Assembly: GCA_905147135.1 (NCBI GenBank)
Contig: LR990050.1
Coordinates: 3,484,501-3,548,500 of the forward strand
Reading direction: 5' to 3'
Source: Blastobasis lacticolella
Taxonomy: Eukaryota; Arthropoda; Insecta; Lepidoptera; Blastobasidae
Length of the DNA stretch: 64,000 nt
A program made the position numbers and the translations under genes. This document shows positions 34,155 through 45,601 of this stretch, piece after piece. How positions within the stretch are numbered: position 1 is the stretch's first letter; each line of letters begins with the position of its first letter. The notes beneath the pieces were generated by a model. It did not search any database and had not been told where the DNA came from. It saw nothing but the letters and a program-made list of their open reading frames with translations.

Positions 34155-34520
34155 TTGCGACGAACATCCCCGAATTGTATTCGTCGGATTATTCGCTTGC
34201 GCAACAAAAACAAGATTGTCGCACTCGCTTTTACGGCTGCCGGATGGGTGAAGGACTTTTATTGGCGTGGAGGGCGCCGTGTGTGCCTACTAACGCTCGC
34301 TTCAGCAGATTGTTGTGCCTCAAAATTAAGATTTATAGGTGCCTATCTGCGTCGCTTGGCGAGTATATTGAACTTTTGTTGGGACGTTGAGACGACAACG
34401 TTCCTTCCTGGTCGGACTCGAAACTTCTGCTGCAATCGATGGTGTGTTGCCTTGCATCTGTTGTGATTAGAAATTGCAATCGTATGGTTAACGGCGGAGT
34501 AGAATTAGTATCTAAAAATC
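34155..34520 (+). other. Overlapping anonymous frames, moderate GC
   Basis: Two plus frames (103 and 71 codons) and a minus frame overlap here. None starts with a clear ATG context or shows a known domain. The sequence is less AT-rich than its surroundings and shows no repeat signature that I recognise. Confidence 0.2.
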
Positions 34521-34715
34521 GCATTCATGGGTATCGTAAAAGGCCACTAATATCGTGGAAGACCATCTATTCACCTACGTAAACCAGACAATGAACAGCA
34601 GCATTTTTTGCTTCCGAGGTTCGCTTTATCTACACGTACCTACTTCTTTATTGTGTAATATTCTGACTGAATGGTGAAATAGGCGACTGAATGTCTAATA
34701 ATGATCAAACCTCTC

Positions 34716-34948
34716 AGGTTTTTTATACCATGAAGGTGGCAAACAAGGCCTGATGGTAAGCAGTCACCGCAGCTTATGGACATTTTGCAATACCAGGTAC
34801 ATCACCCCGGCGCTGCCGACCCCGTAAAAACTTTTTCACCCCTTTACAGAACAAAACTCTACAGAAAAAAACCTCTTCAAGAAGCTCATTCTACAACCTT
34901 AAGGTGAGTGGGAGAAATTTCCTTTTGAACCGTACAGTTCCAAAGTTC
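34716..34948 (-). mobile_element. Family D non-LTR 3' end
   Basis: Minus-strand copy with tail TTTTATACCATGAAGGTGGC at its left, followed by the family 3' UTR and a degraded RT C-terminus. It directly abuts a SINE-B fragment on its right. Confidence 0.7.
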
Positions 34949-35045
34949 CCCTGTTAACACAGTCACGGAGATCAGATGGTAGTCGCTCTACTGTAATATC
35001 CTGATCTGCCAAATCCTAAATCATGATCAAGGCGGGCTCCAGAAC
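34949..35045 (+). repeat. SINE-B 3' fragment
   Basis: TTCCCCTGTTAACACAGTCA, then CGGAGATCAGATGGTAGTCG and AATCATGATCAAGGCGG. Confidence 0.7.
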
Positions 35046-35094
35046 ATTGAGGTCAGGAAGACTTTTTTATTGTTGAGGGAGGCATACTACCCCG

Positions 35095-35511
35095 CCTGGG
35101 TACCGATTCTGGTGTGCAATGCTGTAGTTATTATGTTGCAATGTAACTGTGATGTTACTATAACTACGTCCAGGTATCGAGTCAGTCACAGTAACATCGC
35201 AGCATCATCCCAGTTAAATTGCAGTTAAATCATTGTTCAACCTTTGACACGTTTTCTTTGACAGAATTGAAGGCAGTTTGACAACTAAGAAAGATGCAAC
35301 TTAGTAATTTATTTATTTATTGGAGTACCAACAGCCATAAAAACTACCACAAAGCAACTAAATTACCAGAAAACGAATTGTGGAAAAGTTCGAACTCATG
35401 TAAGTTGCAACTCAACATCTGTCATTTGAATAACAATCACACGTTTGACATGCGGTGCAATTGTAATTTTACTGCAACTGAGACGATTTCCGTACCAGAA
35501 TCGAAGCCCTG
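35095..35511. mobile_element. 417-bp inverted-repeat element (MITE-like), copy 1
   Basis: The ends read CCTGGGTACCGATTCTGGT and, inverted, CAGGGCTTCGATTCTGGT. They share a perfect CGATTCTGGT core with a few mismatches outside it. The body matches 51,187-51,590 in the opposite orientation along its full length. The plus frame 35,294-35,527 overlaps it and has no support. Confidence 0.7.
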
Positions 35512-35859
35512 TGGGACAGAGGCGTAAGCTTTATGTATGTATGTATGAGGCCTAATGAGGCATACGGGATGACGGTCCATCTGATGGAGACTACGCACCG
35601 CCCCGTCCAAGACATCGCAGTGCCCACATTTTAGGTACTGTAGACAAACCATATTCCCTCGTGTCTTGTTCCTAACTATTTATTTGCAATAAAGATCAAG
35701 TACAAGTGATAAGTGACGCTGTTGCCTCACTTAAATAACTATGATTTTATCTTATTCTACTAAATAATGTTAAGAGGCAAGAGACAAATTACGACGGGGT
35801 GATTAATTGCGCAGCGACAGCTTTTAGACCAAAAATAGACACAATTTATCGCTGAGAAC

Positions 35860-36005
35860 CGAAGAACCGCGAGCGCGGTGCGATAGTTGCTAGGCAACTA
35901 TCACGCCGCGCTCGCACCGCGCTATAGTTGCTTAGCAACTATCGCGCCGCGCTATAGTTGCCTAGCAACTATCGCACCGCGCTCGCGCCGCGCTCGCGCC
36001 GAGCT
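35860..36005. promoter_or_regulatory. Cluster of three RFX X-box-like palindromes in a GC-rich block
   Basis: Three 13-bp palindromic motifs lie within 84 bases: GTTGCTAGGCAAC (35,886-35,898), GTTGCTTAGCAAC (35,927-35,939) and GTTGCCTAGCAAC (35,957-35,969). The third fits the RFX consensus GTNRCC-N(0-3)-RGYAAC perfectly on the plus strand and the first does so on the minus strand; the second has one mismatch. Each is extended by ATAG/CTAT and embedded in GCGCGG/CCGCGC inverted sequence. The block could be a regulatory site array or simply a small palindromic satellite. No promoter is visible next to it. Confidence 0.45.
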
Positions 36006-36221
36006 TTGTGTGTGGCAAGGCCTTAAACATTTATTATAAGTACTATAAATACAACAATAATTTTCCATAAGAATGGTCATTTTCTAACCCAACGAAATAA
36101 GTTCTCAAAATAAAAATATTTTTCTCATAACAAGCTTTTGTCGCGCTGCTGTAGTACTTAACCACTCAACAAGACCATTCCACGGATGGCGATGGGGTTA
36201 TTATTTCGTTCATTAGTTCTT

Positions 36222-36735
36222 ATTACTACCTTCCGACTCCATCATCTGATCATGCGAAGTCTTTCAGAGTGTATGCTGCACAGCTGTGGAACTCGCTACC
36301 TGAAGAGATACTGGATGCGCGCTCACCTGTTTTCTTCAGGGAACTTGTGAAGGAGCATTTTCTCAGAATTTGATGATAGAGCCTCATATATGTATATATT
36401 TTTGTGTTATATACACATTATATATTTATATTATATGTTTATATTTATCATATGGACTTATGTTTATGGGTATGTATATTTATAGATTACATATGTATTT
36501 ATGTACTAACTTACTGATAACTTTTCTGGTCTCTTTTAATATATTTAAGTCTAGTTTCTTTTTAAAGCAAGGTACTCTTATGGCGTCTGCCACTAAAGCT
36601 CCTTTTGGCTTGTCTAAGGTTAGCTGGAAGAGATCCCGTTGTGGGATAAGCTCGCCTTTACTTTGTAAGTTTTTTCTTTTGAAATGTACCTATTGTGTTG
36701 TTGCAATAAAGTGTTTACATACATACATACATACC
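36222..36735 (+). pseudogene. Non-LTR RT extreme C-terminus and 3' tail
   Basis: A plus frame from about 36,237 to a TGA at 36,371 reads SSDHAKSFRVYAAQLWNSLP and then VFFRELVKEHFLRI. This is the usual last motif (xxWNSLPxxI...F...L) of CR1/L2-like elements. The AT-rich 3' UTR that follows ends with GCAATAAAGTGTTTACATAC and (ATAC)n at 36,715-36,735, a typical poly(A)-site plus tail-repeat arrangement. Confidence 0.75.
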
Positions 36736-36986
36736 AGCGCCATGGCACCATATTAATGCATTGTTATCCAAGTTACATAGGTATACAAAATTTCAGCTTA
36801 ATCGGCTTCCAACAAATGGTCGAGAAATGGTTTGAAAATAAAGACGGGACGCGAGTGCGATGCCTTTCCGATTATTTTCATATTTTGTTGTTATTCTTTG
36901 TGAAATTTACAGTTTTATTATTGAGTTACGTTTTTACATTTTGTTATAGTCGTGTTTTTGTTATCTGCACGTTAATTCGGTTCAAA

Positions 36987-37157
36987 ATGAGTGAACCTGG
37001 TCCGAGCAATGCATGCACTTTTATTCGCCGAAGAAAAAGCGTTCCAAGCATACTCGAATGCGTTCTACAGATAAGGACACTGGTTATTAACATATTCAAA
37101 CATGTAGAAGAAAGTTGGGCCAGGATTTGTATCCTTACAAACGTGATATTGTCGTAA
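36987..37157 (+). pseudogene. Possible transposase N-terminal exon, broken
   Basis: A 56-codon frame starts with an ATG (MSEPGPSNACTFIRRRKSVP) and ends at a TAA. The last coding bases read GATATTGTCGTAAGTTTC, which also fits a splice donor (G|GTAAGT-like). From memory the start resembles the N-terminus of lepidopteran DNA-transposon proteins with a helix-turn-helix. A one-base frame change after SVPS would restore that resemblance, so I read it as a decayed fragment. This is weak. Confidence 0.3.
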
Positions 37158-37204
37158 GTTTCACAACCATTGTTTTCTTTGTTTACATTTTGTCTCACAG
37201 GAAA

Positions 37205-37275
37205 GTGAATAAGGTATAGTGGGTTCGGCTCGTAAGCGAGACGTAACGAATTCAATCCGCAGTGCCTTTCTCAGA
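37205..37275 (+). repeat. SINE-B head fragment
   Basis: GGGTTCGGCTCGTAAGCGAG, then ACGTAACGAATTCAATCCGC. This is a partial tRNA-like head just upstream of a second SINE-B copy. Confidence 0.5.
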
Positions 37276-37315
37276 GTGGAATAAACGTATTTTACTTACT
37301 TTAGTTCTTCCACAA

Positions 37316-37617
37316 GAGCGTCGGTGGCCTAGAGGTTAAGGGGTCCGACTCGTAAGTGAGACGTACCGGGTTCGAAATAACTCTTTTATGAATTATGTAC
37401 AATAGTGGAACACTAACCGATGCTCTTCAGTGAGCATCATGCTATTGAATGTGTAACCATGATCAAATCTGGTCAGGTTCCCCTGTTAATAGGGTCATGG
37501 GGGTTAGACGGCAGTCGCTCTACTATAATTACCAGATCTGTCAAATCGTTGATCATAGTCAAGGCGGACCCCGGGTAATTGTGTGCGAGAGCACAACCGG
37601 AACATTGACGCCAAGAC
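37316..37617 (+). repeat. SINE-B, near full length
   Basis: AGCGTCGGTGGCCTAGAGGT at the head, CCAGATCTGTCAAATCGTTG in the middle and GAGAGCACAACCGGAACATT at the 3' end. Confidence 0.85.
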
Positions 37618-37664
37618 AATTTTTATATTATAGTTACTTTAGTTCTTAGGCTTACGACGCAGGG

Positions 37665-37745
37665 ATGCCGAAGACCGGGCGAAGTGGAGAAGAATGGGTA
37701 GGAAAGCGGACTCTTGCAGAGGCCGGGATAAGAGCTAGGACGATT
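37665..37745 (+). mobile_element. RTE 3'-end fragment
   Basis: GATGCCGAAGACCGGGCGAA, GTGGAGAAGAATGGGTAGGA and AAGCGGACTCTTGCAGAG are nearly identical to the insert at 48,450-48,608. It follows directly after a SINE-B copy. Confidence 0.75.
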
Positions 37746-38499
37746 CTTCCACAGATACAATAAGAATTTTATTTTCCCATTCACACACACCGACGCCAAG
37801 TTCTTCAAAAACCGACTCCAGCGTAGTCGATTTAAAATTTACAGCCGAACAATGCGGTGCCCCACGGCCTGTTGTTTGGCACGGAACCGATTCCGTATTT
37901 ATGGCACTAGCCCCCGCTCGGCCGTATATCTGCCCCCCTAACTACATCTCCCAAATATTTCCTCCTCCTAATTTATCGGGCAAACAATCGTTTGTATCAA
38001 TTTGGGCGGGCTTATGCGAAATCGATGGATTCCCCGTGAGATAATTGTGATTTCTTCGTTTGGGTACGGAATTGCGTGCTGCGATGAGGGAAGATATTAA
38101 AGACCGTCCTTGTCAACAATTGCTGTTTCTTTGAGCCTTATTATTATAAGTATTGTTAGAACATTCCATCCAGCAAACCAAATTGAATGCATGTCCTGAG
38201 CCCAATAATTATTATCTGCGGTATTTCCGGGTGTTTCTGCAGTTCCCTTTACTACTGATACTTCTACAAATTAATATAAATAACAGTATGTAATTTGTTT
38301 AGATAAGTAATGGAACAAGTTAATGTAATGGAATAAAAAGGAAATTATTTGGTCATGATAAATATTTATGTTATTGTTAGGGTTATACTACTAAAATGAT
38401 TTATTATTAATTAATTAATTAGGTTGTTAACTCTGGTCTGACGAAAAGTGTAAAATGTAGTCTAAATTTTATCAGTATATCCCAACGTTTCCCTGAACT
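37746..38499. other. Single-copy-looking stretch
   Basis: 37,830-38,060 is GC-richer and contains no repeat motif I recognise. No coding frame. Confidence 0.45.
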
Positions 38500-38925
38500 G
38501 CTTCACAGGCTTCTTCTTCTTCTTCTTCGTCGAGTCAACGGCATTATCAGTCGCCAGGAACAGTTCCTCCCTAGTGCAGGTAGCAGGACAAAGTGGGCAA
38601 TAGAGCAAATGCTCCATGGTTTGGGATGGAGCTCCACAGTCGCATTGCTGCTGTGTCTGGTCGATGAAGCCCAACTTAGCCAGAGACTTTTTAAAGGGGC
38701 CAACCTGCGTTCGTAAACGGTTAAGTGACTTCCAAGTTGGCCACTGCAGCTCGTGTCCTGGTGGCAGGGATTCGGTGGGTGTGATAGATCTAGGAGGCGC
38801 TGGGTGTTGGGTACGCCACAGCTGCTCCCTTGCTTCCCTAGAAGGTTCATTAGCGAAGATGGTAGACCTCAGAAAACTGATCCAGCTTTTGAGGCGTGCG
38901 GGGGCATTACATGACCATTCAGTGG
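38500..38925 (-). pseudogene. Jockey/R1-like RT C-terminal fragment
   Basis: One minus-strand frame stays open across most of this stretch. It begins ANEPSREAREQLWRTQHPAP and continues WKSLNRLRTQVGPFKKSLAK, LGFIDQTQQQCDCGAP and SQTMEHLLYCPLCP. CDCG...QTMEHLLxCPL is the cysteine-containing C-terminal motif of these retrotransposons. It is head-to-head with the plus-strand RT that starts at about 38,930. A related fragment lies at 61,576-61,765. Confidence 0.8.
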
Positions 38926-38929
38926 GTGT

Positions 38930-40436
38930 CGTGCGTCTATTTCCTGCCCGAGTCTCTCCTCTATAGTCAGCTGGAGGCCAGGAGACGCGTCGCGGCCGTA
39001 TTCTTTGACCTATCTCGTGCTTTTGACTTAGTAGACCATCAGCTAATCTTATCTAAACTTGAGCATTACGGTGTTCGTGGTGTTCCGCTACAGCTAATTA
39101 AAACGTTCCTGTCTGACCGTACACAAGTAACTGACGTAGGTAGTAGTAGGTCTGAACCTGACTTCATAGGTGACAGATCTGTCCCACAAGGATCAAATGT
39201 CGGAAATAGAATATTCTTGTTAATGATGAACGATCTGCCGTTCGATTCTGACTTTGTCGAATTCATCATGTACGCGGACGACATTTGTGCTATTGTACAC
39301 GCCAGCGATGAGCACGAGCTAGGTCAAAACGTTGAAACAGTAACGCATATGATCGCGTCTTGGTCCCAGGCAAACGGCATGCAGCTGAATATTGCTAAGA
39401 CTAACCTGGTAGAGTTTTCGTTGAAACGAGGTGCGGAGGCAACAGTATCAGTGCGGGTGGATGATGTGCCTGTTCCTAGTGTTGATTGCGCTCGTTTTGT
39501 CGGTTTCGAGTTTGATCATTACCTACAGTGGCATGATCATATTGACAAAATATGTATCAGACTGAACTCGGCTTTTTTTGCTATTTACGACTATCACGAA
39601 CACTAACACAAAAAAATCTGCTGTCGGCTTATTATGCTTACTTCCACTCCCACCTGGCCTATGGTATAGACCTGTGGGGGCAGGCAGCAGATCGAAATCG
39701 GCCATTTTTATTACAGAAGAGGGTGGTGCGTGTTTTGTCCGGTGTGGCGCTCGATACGCCCGCGAGACAATTGTTTATTAATTTAAACATACTCACCCTA
39801 CCTTCTCTGTACATTTATCAGGTAGCCAAACATGTGAGTCAGAATCTAAAGGAGTTTCAAACGATCGCACTACGAAGCTCCTCTAGGAGGCAACACGATC
39901 TGCCCATACCGACCCACCGCCTTGATAAAACTACTCGATCGTTAGAAATAATGGGTCCGCGAGTCCGCGCGTGTAATGGCTTTGTGATTGTGTTGACTTC
40001 TATTGAAATCGATTATTTTATTTGACTTTTTTTTTATGTTCTTTTATGTATTTTTTTTTGACATTTTATTGTATTTGATTACATTTATTTCATAATTATT
40101 TCAATATTTTTAAGTTGACTTTATTATCTATATATAATTTTGACATTGCTATTATAATTACTTGAATGTTTTAATTTGACATGATAATGAACCACCACCA
40201 CAACCACCACCACTACTAGCTAGCCACACACCCCGCGCAAGAACCTACTTTGGAATCAGTTGTGACAAGTTATTACAATAGCTTAAGATGAATAAATGTA
40301 CTATACAATGATTGTTATTCGTAATCTAATCTAATTATTTCAATTGTATTTTGATTGTTGAAATTAACTGTTGATAATTTTATATCACTTATTGTTATGA
40401 CGATGTATGTATAATACTATAAATAAATAAATATTA
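38930..40436 (+). pseudogene. Non-LTR reverse transcriptase with YADD, frameshifted
   Basis: The plus frame to 39,606 carries RT motifs in order: VFFDLSRAFDLVDHQLILSK, SVPQGSNVGNRIFLL and FIMYADDICAIVHASD, then the thumb-like IDKICIRLNSAFF. At about 39,570 the coding sense shifts to the frame ending at 40,025 (TLTQKNLLSAYYAYFHSHLA, LLQKRVVRVLSG and LFINLNILTLPSLYIYQVAK, ending MGPRVRACNGFVI). The catalytic YADD is intact, but the frameshift and the missing N-terminus (endonuclease) break the protein. The 3' UTR is AT-rich and ends near 40,436 in ATAAATAAATAAAT. It is a Jockey/CR1/L2-superfamily element; the clade is not resolved. Confidence 0.85.
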
Positions 40437-40439
40437 ATA

Positions 40440-41195
40440 TTAAAATATTATACAGGCCACTTCGCGCCGTACACATGGTGAGGCAATACCTGCTAAGGGA
40501 TATACCATTCCAAGCGGTGTAGGCTTGAGGCAGCCCGTTATAATACGGCATGTCTCCTTACTTACCTTAATACTTCCTTCGCATGGGCGGATCGGTGCCA
40601 CATTGGGCACGCATATTCGCCTGCCGAGCGGCCCATGCGGATCTGCTCCCCCTGGTAGAGGATGTTAGACGCCGCAGCAGATTATTTCGTGCACTAATTT
40701 TTTGCTTTGCATTGTGACAGTGCACTTAGTAGGTCAGGGATCTGTCCAACGTTACAATAAGGTAGCACGGGTGCGGGCAGTGTTCGATGTTGACGCCTCG
40801 CCACGATAGCTTAAGAGCTCGGTTCGCATCTCGGTTGCGCAGGTGGAACGCACTGATTGAGTTTTAGACGGATTCGGCCTTAGGGCATTTGCATCGTAGT
40901 ACTCAACAAGTGCGTCCAGTGCCTTGAGCGATATTTCGGCTTCTTCGAAGCTAGACGCTTGAGCAGCCAATGCAAGGTCATCGGCGTAGAGGAAGTGATG
41001 AGTGTTTGATGTTTTTGGCTGGTCATTTGTATAAATGTTGAAGAGAGCAGGAGCGAGAACACTTCCCTGTGGCAGGCCGTTCTTTTGAGACCGCCATCTG
41101 CTATTATCGCCATTGAGACGCACCTGGAACCGCCTGTTGTGTAGTAGCTCCTTCGGGATTAGGACGAAACCCGCGCCGTTGGTAATATTATGAAC
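40440..41195 (-). pseudogene. Jockey-like reverse transcriptase fragment with YADD
   Basis: The minus frame carries FQVRLNGDNSRWRSQKNGLP, QGSVLAPALFNIYTND, then FLYADDLALAAQASSFEEAE and ANALRPNPSKTQ. Downstream, after frameshifts, come EYACPMWHRSAHAKEV and RIITGCLKPTPLGMVYPLAG, the typical C-terminal half of Jockey-type RTs. The catalytic motif is intact, but the frame is broken near 40,750 and the 5' part is missing. Confidence 0.85.
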
Positions 41196-42703
41196 TTTTG
41201 ACAGTAAACACAGGCAAGCTCTTCACATTATCCGTCAATTTGTTGAGTAGGTATGATTTATATTATTATCTAGCCTATTTCTAGCAAAGCTGGTGGTACT
41301 AGATGGAATAGCAACTAATTAAGATATCTTATTATTGCGTGCGTTATTTTATTGAAATTTTGAACCTAAGGCTCAAACAAAACGCGAAACGGAACGCGAA
41401 AGCAAGATCGCGCTAGTTGAGTCCTGTTTTATAGTACGGGCCTTATTGCTCTAGGTATAAGGATGCGGATGAACACCTGGTCTGCAGATGCGTTATGTAG
41501 CGAACTCTAAATGTCTAATTCCGCGTAGAACCCTTCAAAATGTAAAGCGAGGGCACCAGAACAGTACCACTCAGCTCATTTACCCTCGTGAAATATAAAG
41601 AAAAATCTTAGTCTCTCCCTCATACCACAATATATTACGGGGTTGATGATGATGACTAGCCGTTTCAGCGTAAAATTTAAAAAAATATGAACAAAAAAAT
41701 CTACGTCATTCCTGAGAAAATCGCACCTACTGCGTTATGGGGGCTCGTTTGTCATGCTCGCAACAAAGCCGGCTCATTTGAGCAGATCTTTTTGAAATTC
41801 GTACCTACCTGCGCCACCTAGCGGCATTGGCGCGTTTATTCGCTCCTTTCGTTAATAATTGTTTGGAACAATGATAAAGAGTTGGCACTTCGGCAGAGAC
41901 TAACAAAATGAACGCGCTAGAGAAAGCCTCATAAAAATCGCGGCCATTCGTCATACTTTATCTCTACTTCAGCGCAAACTAGACGACTCACGATAAACTT
42001 AATAGAAAACGTTTAAACTACATTATATAGACGCCATTATAAGAACGGCAACAACAAATTCACGCTGAAAACTTTTAAAAGTGAAAAGTCGTGATCGAGA
42101 GAAGCAGTGGCTTGTCCGTTAACATTTTATAATCCCCGGGCCCCGGTCTCCAGTGCAAAATAAACTTTAAGCATTCACTTATCTCGCAGTAAACACAAAA
42201 TGCTATCTCGAACAATGCGAGTTACCCAAGGAAGTTCAGATATTGCGTCATTCCGAGTTCCAGAGCGGAGAGTGGCCAAGTGTAGCAATGAAGACTTACT
42301 GCTTTTGCCCCAACACTTTCTTATAAGAATATATTGCTTATGTCCCGTCTTTGACCAACTTCGCAACGTTTCCAGTGATACGATTCTCGAAGTTGTAATG
42401 GCCCGGCGAAGTGTGCCAACACGCTATGTATCTGCGTATGAAATATTTACACGTTTTCAAGGGAAGCGAATGTTTAAATTTAAAGATGGAACATAAAGTG
42501 GTGTAGCGCGTGGAACGTAAAGTTGTTTGCCTACGCGACACTACCTGATGTTGTAGGAATCTGTACTAAAGGGTGTTTTTAGAGGCGGATAACTTCAAAT
42601 AAAAATTAAGCAAAGAAAAAAGTATTTAGTATCAGTGAAACTTGCTTTATTGGAAAGATAATTTTACGCCATTTATGTTTGAATATAATTTCGGCAGTGT
42701 ATA
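41196..42703. other. Anonymous stretch
   Basis: Overlapping short frames at 42,175-42,541 on both strands have no domain. No repeat family identified. Confidence 0.5.
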
Positions 42704-42965
42704 GAGCGTCGGTGGCCGAGCAGTTAAGGTATCTTACTCGTAAGCGAGAGGTTCGAATCCCACTGCGGCCATGTACCAAACCGGTTCTCTTACGGTGAGG
42801 TAAAACGTGATGAAACCTACACATTCAAGCGACTATTAACAGGGTCACAGAGGTCAGATGGCAGTCGCTTAACTGTAATTACCTAATCTGCCAAATCCTG
42901 GATCATGGTCAATGCTGACTCCGGGCATTCGCGCGCGAGAGCACAACCGGAACATTAAAGCAAAA
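42704..42965 (+). repeat. SINE-B reference copy with intact tRNA-like head
   Basis: GAGCGTCGGTGGCCGAGCAG, TTAAGGTATCTTACTCGTAA and GAGAGGTTCGAATCCCACTG form a tRNA-Ser/Leu-like head with recognisable A (TGGCCGAGCAGTTAAGG) and B (GGTTCGAATCC) boxes. The body ends CCGGAACATTAAAGC. It lacks a CCA-type end and folds poorly beyond the T arm, so it is not called a tRNA gene. Confidence 0.88.
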
Positions 42966-44672
42966 AAGTTTTTAATTGCCAAAACTGTACTAAATATTAT
43001 ACCTATACTCTAGTTACAGCGACAAACAATACAAGCGCCTCATACGTACTACTGACATAAAACATAGACCAATAAGTTAGTACTGAGACAAAGTGTTGTT
43101 GTACTTACAATATGAAACAGTAAGAACAATTACTTGTGCGAAGGTGAGAGGCTAGCGTAACCTGTATTAGGTACATAAATTACTAAACTCTGTCGTTGGC
43201 TCCCAGCAAAACCACCCCGTCATTAGCAGCGCCTTAATCAATGGCTTTTTTACTCCCAGCACCCAATTAAATTAATAAAAGTAAATACCTTGTGTTCTGA
43301 AAGAAGTTGAGCTCGTTTATTATCGTTGAGGGGCAAAGTTCACGGGTCTAGGCCTGCCTCAGGCGAGAAGAGTGCGTGAAATAACGAAGCTCTTTGACCG
43401 CGGTTTGATTCGGCGTATACGAGTCATCGCCCAAGGGCCCTCAGGTAAGCCCGGGGGCACGGTGTGTCGCGATAGGCGGTTTGAACCAGCCCTTTTCAGT
43501 GGAAGTGCTTCTTTACAACTGCTCTCGTTCGTTGTTTGTGTTGATAGTCGGATACAGATCGCATAGTACCGATCGCCACTCAGGTATCGTCAGTTGGAAT
43601 TCTCGAGTCGACCGATCTTTAATTATAATTTTCGCCATGGAAAAATCAATATTTTTATGCATGACGCTGATTTTACCAATGTTTGAACCGATCGTCGTCG
43701 GTATCGCCAACGTAATTATAAAATATTGAATTTTTTCGTTATCATTTATTATTTTCACATTTTTAAAAACCTATACTACTACAATACGTAAAAACTTATA
43801 CTACTACAAATTATTCATGGCGAAAATAAAAATTCAAAACCGTTCTACTCGAACGAGCGCGAGCGGTCCAAAAATAATGTCCCTGATTTGTTGCCCTGTA
43901 GGAGTTGGGCAATATTGTGATTATATATTTCCTTACACCACACGGACTCTAACTGATTTTAACTGACTGATATTATATATATTTAACACAAACGATGTAG
44001 CAGCATGATGTCTGTTAACGCAGATGGGTTTTGACAAATAATTTCTATGATATCAAGCTTAAATAGTTACATAAGTGGACGAGCTTGGTGTGTGGCTTGG
44101 TTTATATTTGGTTTATGTAGTTTCTATTGTAGTAGTAGCAGTATTAAACTAGTCGTAGTAATACTGAAGTGTTGTATTAGTTTAAAGTGTCAAATTTATT
44201 ATCGGTATAAGTGTATCAACAGATTTTCTTATTTGTATACCAAAATTTATCAGCGAAGACCTGTTTCTGTTAAGTAAGAATGTTAATATTATGCTGATGG
44301 TTTTCCAAATAAAATAAAATAAAATTGTATTTTAACGTTATTGATTTAGTTTAAGATATGAATTTTTAAGCTTATTTGTCCTCCGCTCTGTCAAACTCAT
44401 TAGCCCGACTCCCACGTTTCTCAGAAGTTAATCCGAATGTTTCTCTCGCATTCATTACTTTTTCCTGTCCGTCAATCGTTGCTTACAAAGTCATCTGCTT
44501 AAACTTTGACAAGCCTAATTGGCTGGCAGAAAAATTCTTCTTTCAAAGCTTTGCTAAGTGCAAAGGAAACATGCTTTATTGGAGTCAACGATGTTATTCC
44601 ATTTATAGCAGTAGGCTGGGATTAGATAATATGGCGAAATAACATTATAGGCGGTCATTGTCCTTGTTTGTC
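42966..44672. other. Anonymous stretch
   Basis: The short segment 43,552-43,610 (GATCGCCACTCAGGTATCGT, then CAGTTGGAATTC) is echoed at 45,230-45,262, so a further low-copy repeat exists. No genes. Confidence 0.45.
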
Positions 44673-45027
44673 ACCTCGTAAATAATAATGACCATGTTGG
44701 CGTTCATGTCCCGGTTGTGTCCGGGGCCGGGGTCCGGCTTGACCATGAGCCAGGATTTGGCAGATCATATAATTACAGTGGAGCGTCTGCCGTTTTATCG
44801 CCGTGACCCTGTTACCAGGGGAACCTGACCAGTTTGGATCATGGTTACACATTCATGAATTTGCAGGTTTCATCACGATATTTTCCCCCACCGTTCGGCA
44901 TCGGTTAGCATACAATTAATGTACAAAACTCAGAAAAGAGTCTTTGGTACATGGCCGCAGTGGATTCGAACCCGTTACCTCTTGCTTACAAGTCGGATAC
45001 CTTAACGACTCGGCCACAGATGCTCCT
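44673..45027 (-). repeat. SINE-B, full length
   Basis: Minus copy. 3' end TTGGCGTTCATGTCCCGGTT, middle GTTACCAGGGGAACCTGACC, head GGATTCGAACCCGTTACCTC, then TTGCTTACAAGTCGGATACC and CGGCCACAGATGCTC. Confidence 0.88.
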
Positions 45028-45351
45028 ACGTTTGTCATCGAGTACTTACGCCTCTATTCACAAACAACACTTGTGTAGTATTGTAGCTTTATGTACTGTG
45101 TTCTCAACTTGACAATGTTTGTCTGCTTTGAAAGAAAGAAAGAAAGAAAACATTTATTACAAAGGACGCCATGACATGATAATATGAATATGAATTGTCA
45201 ATTTCGTTCATTTCGACGGATGCATAGATCCGACCGCCACTCAAATATTGTCAGTTGGAACCCTGCGGTGCATTCGCTAACAGTGAGACCTAGTAACGTT
45301 TCCAAAACGACTGTTAGGCCCACTCTAGGAAGAAGTACGCCGAGAAACGGA

Positions 45352-45598
45352 TAAAATAAATAAATAATCGTGGCCAAATACACACAGCGCCATCTAGCCC
45401 CAAAGTAAGCAAAGCTTGTACTATGAGTGCTAGATAACTGATAAACTACTTATATACTTATAAATACATACTTATTATAAATAGAACACCCAGACCCGTA
45501 ACAGAAATTAAAATTTATTATTTCAATTTCTGCCCGGCCGGGAATCGAACCCGGGACCTCTGCGTGGCAGAATGTTGACCACTGAACCACTCAGGCAG
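45352..45598 (-). repeat. SINE-A, near full length
   Basis: Minus copy with tail ACACAGCGCCATCTAGCCCC at the left, body GACCCGTAACAGAAATTAAA, and head with GGAATCGAACCCGGGACCTC ending CACTCAGG. Confidence 0.85.
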
Positions 45599-45601
45599 GA
45601 T

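Noticed and set aside
38616..38966. 116-codon plus frame
   Set aside because: It is the opposite-strand shadow of the Jockey/R1-like RT fragment at 38,500-38,925.
42704..42790. tRNA-like sequence with A and B boxes
   Set aside because: It is the head of a SINE-B copy. The same head recurs at many places followed by the same non-tRNA body, so it is not a tRNA gene.
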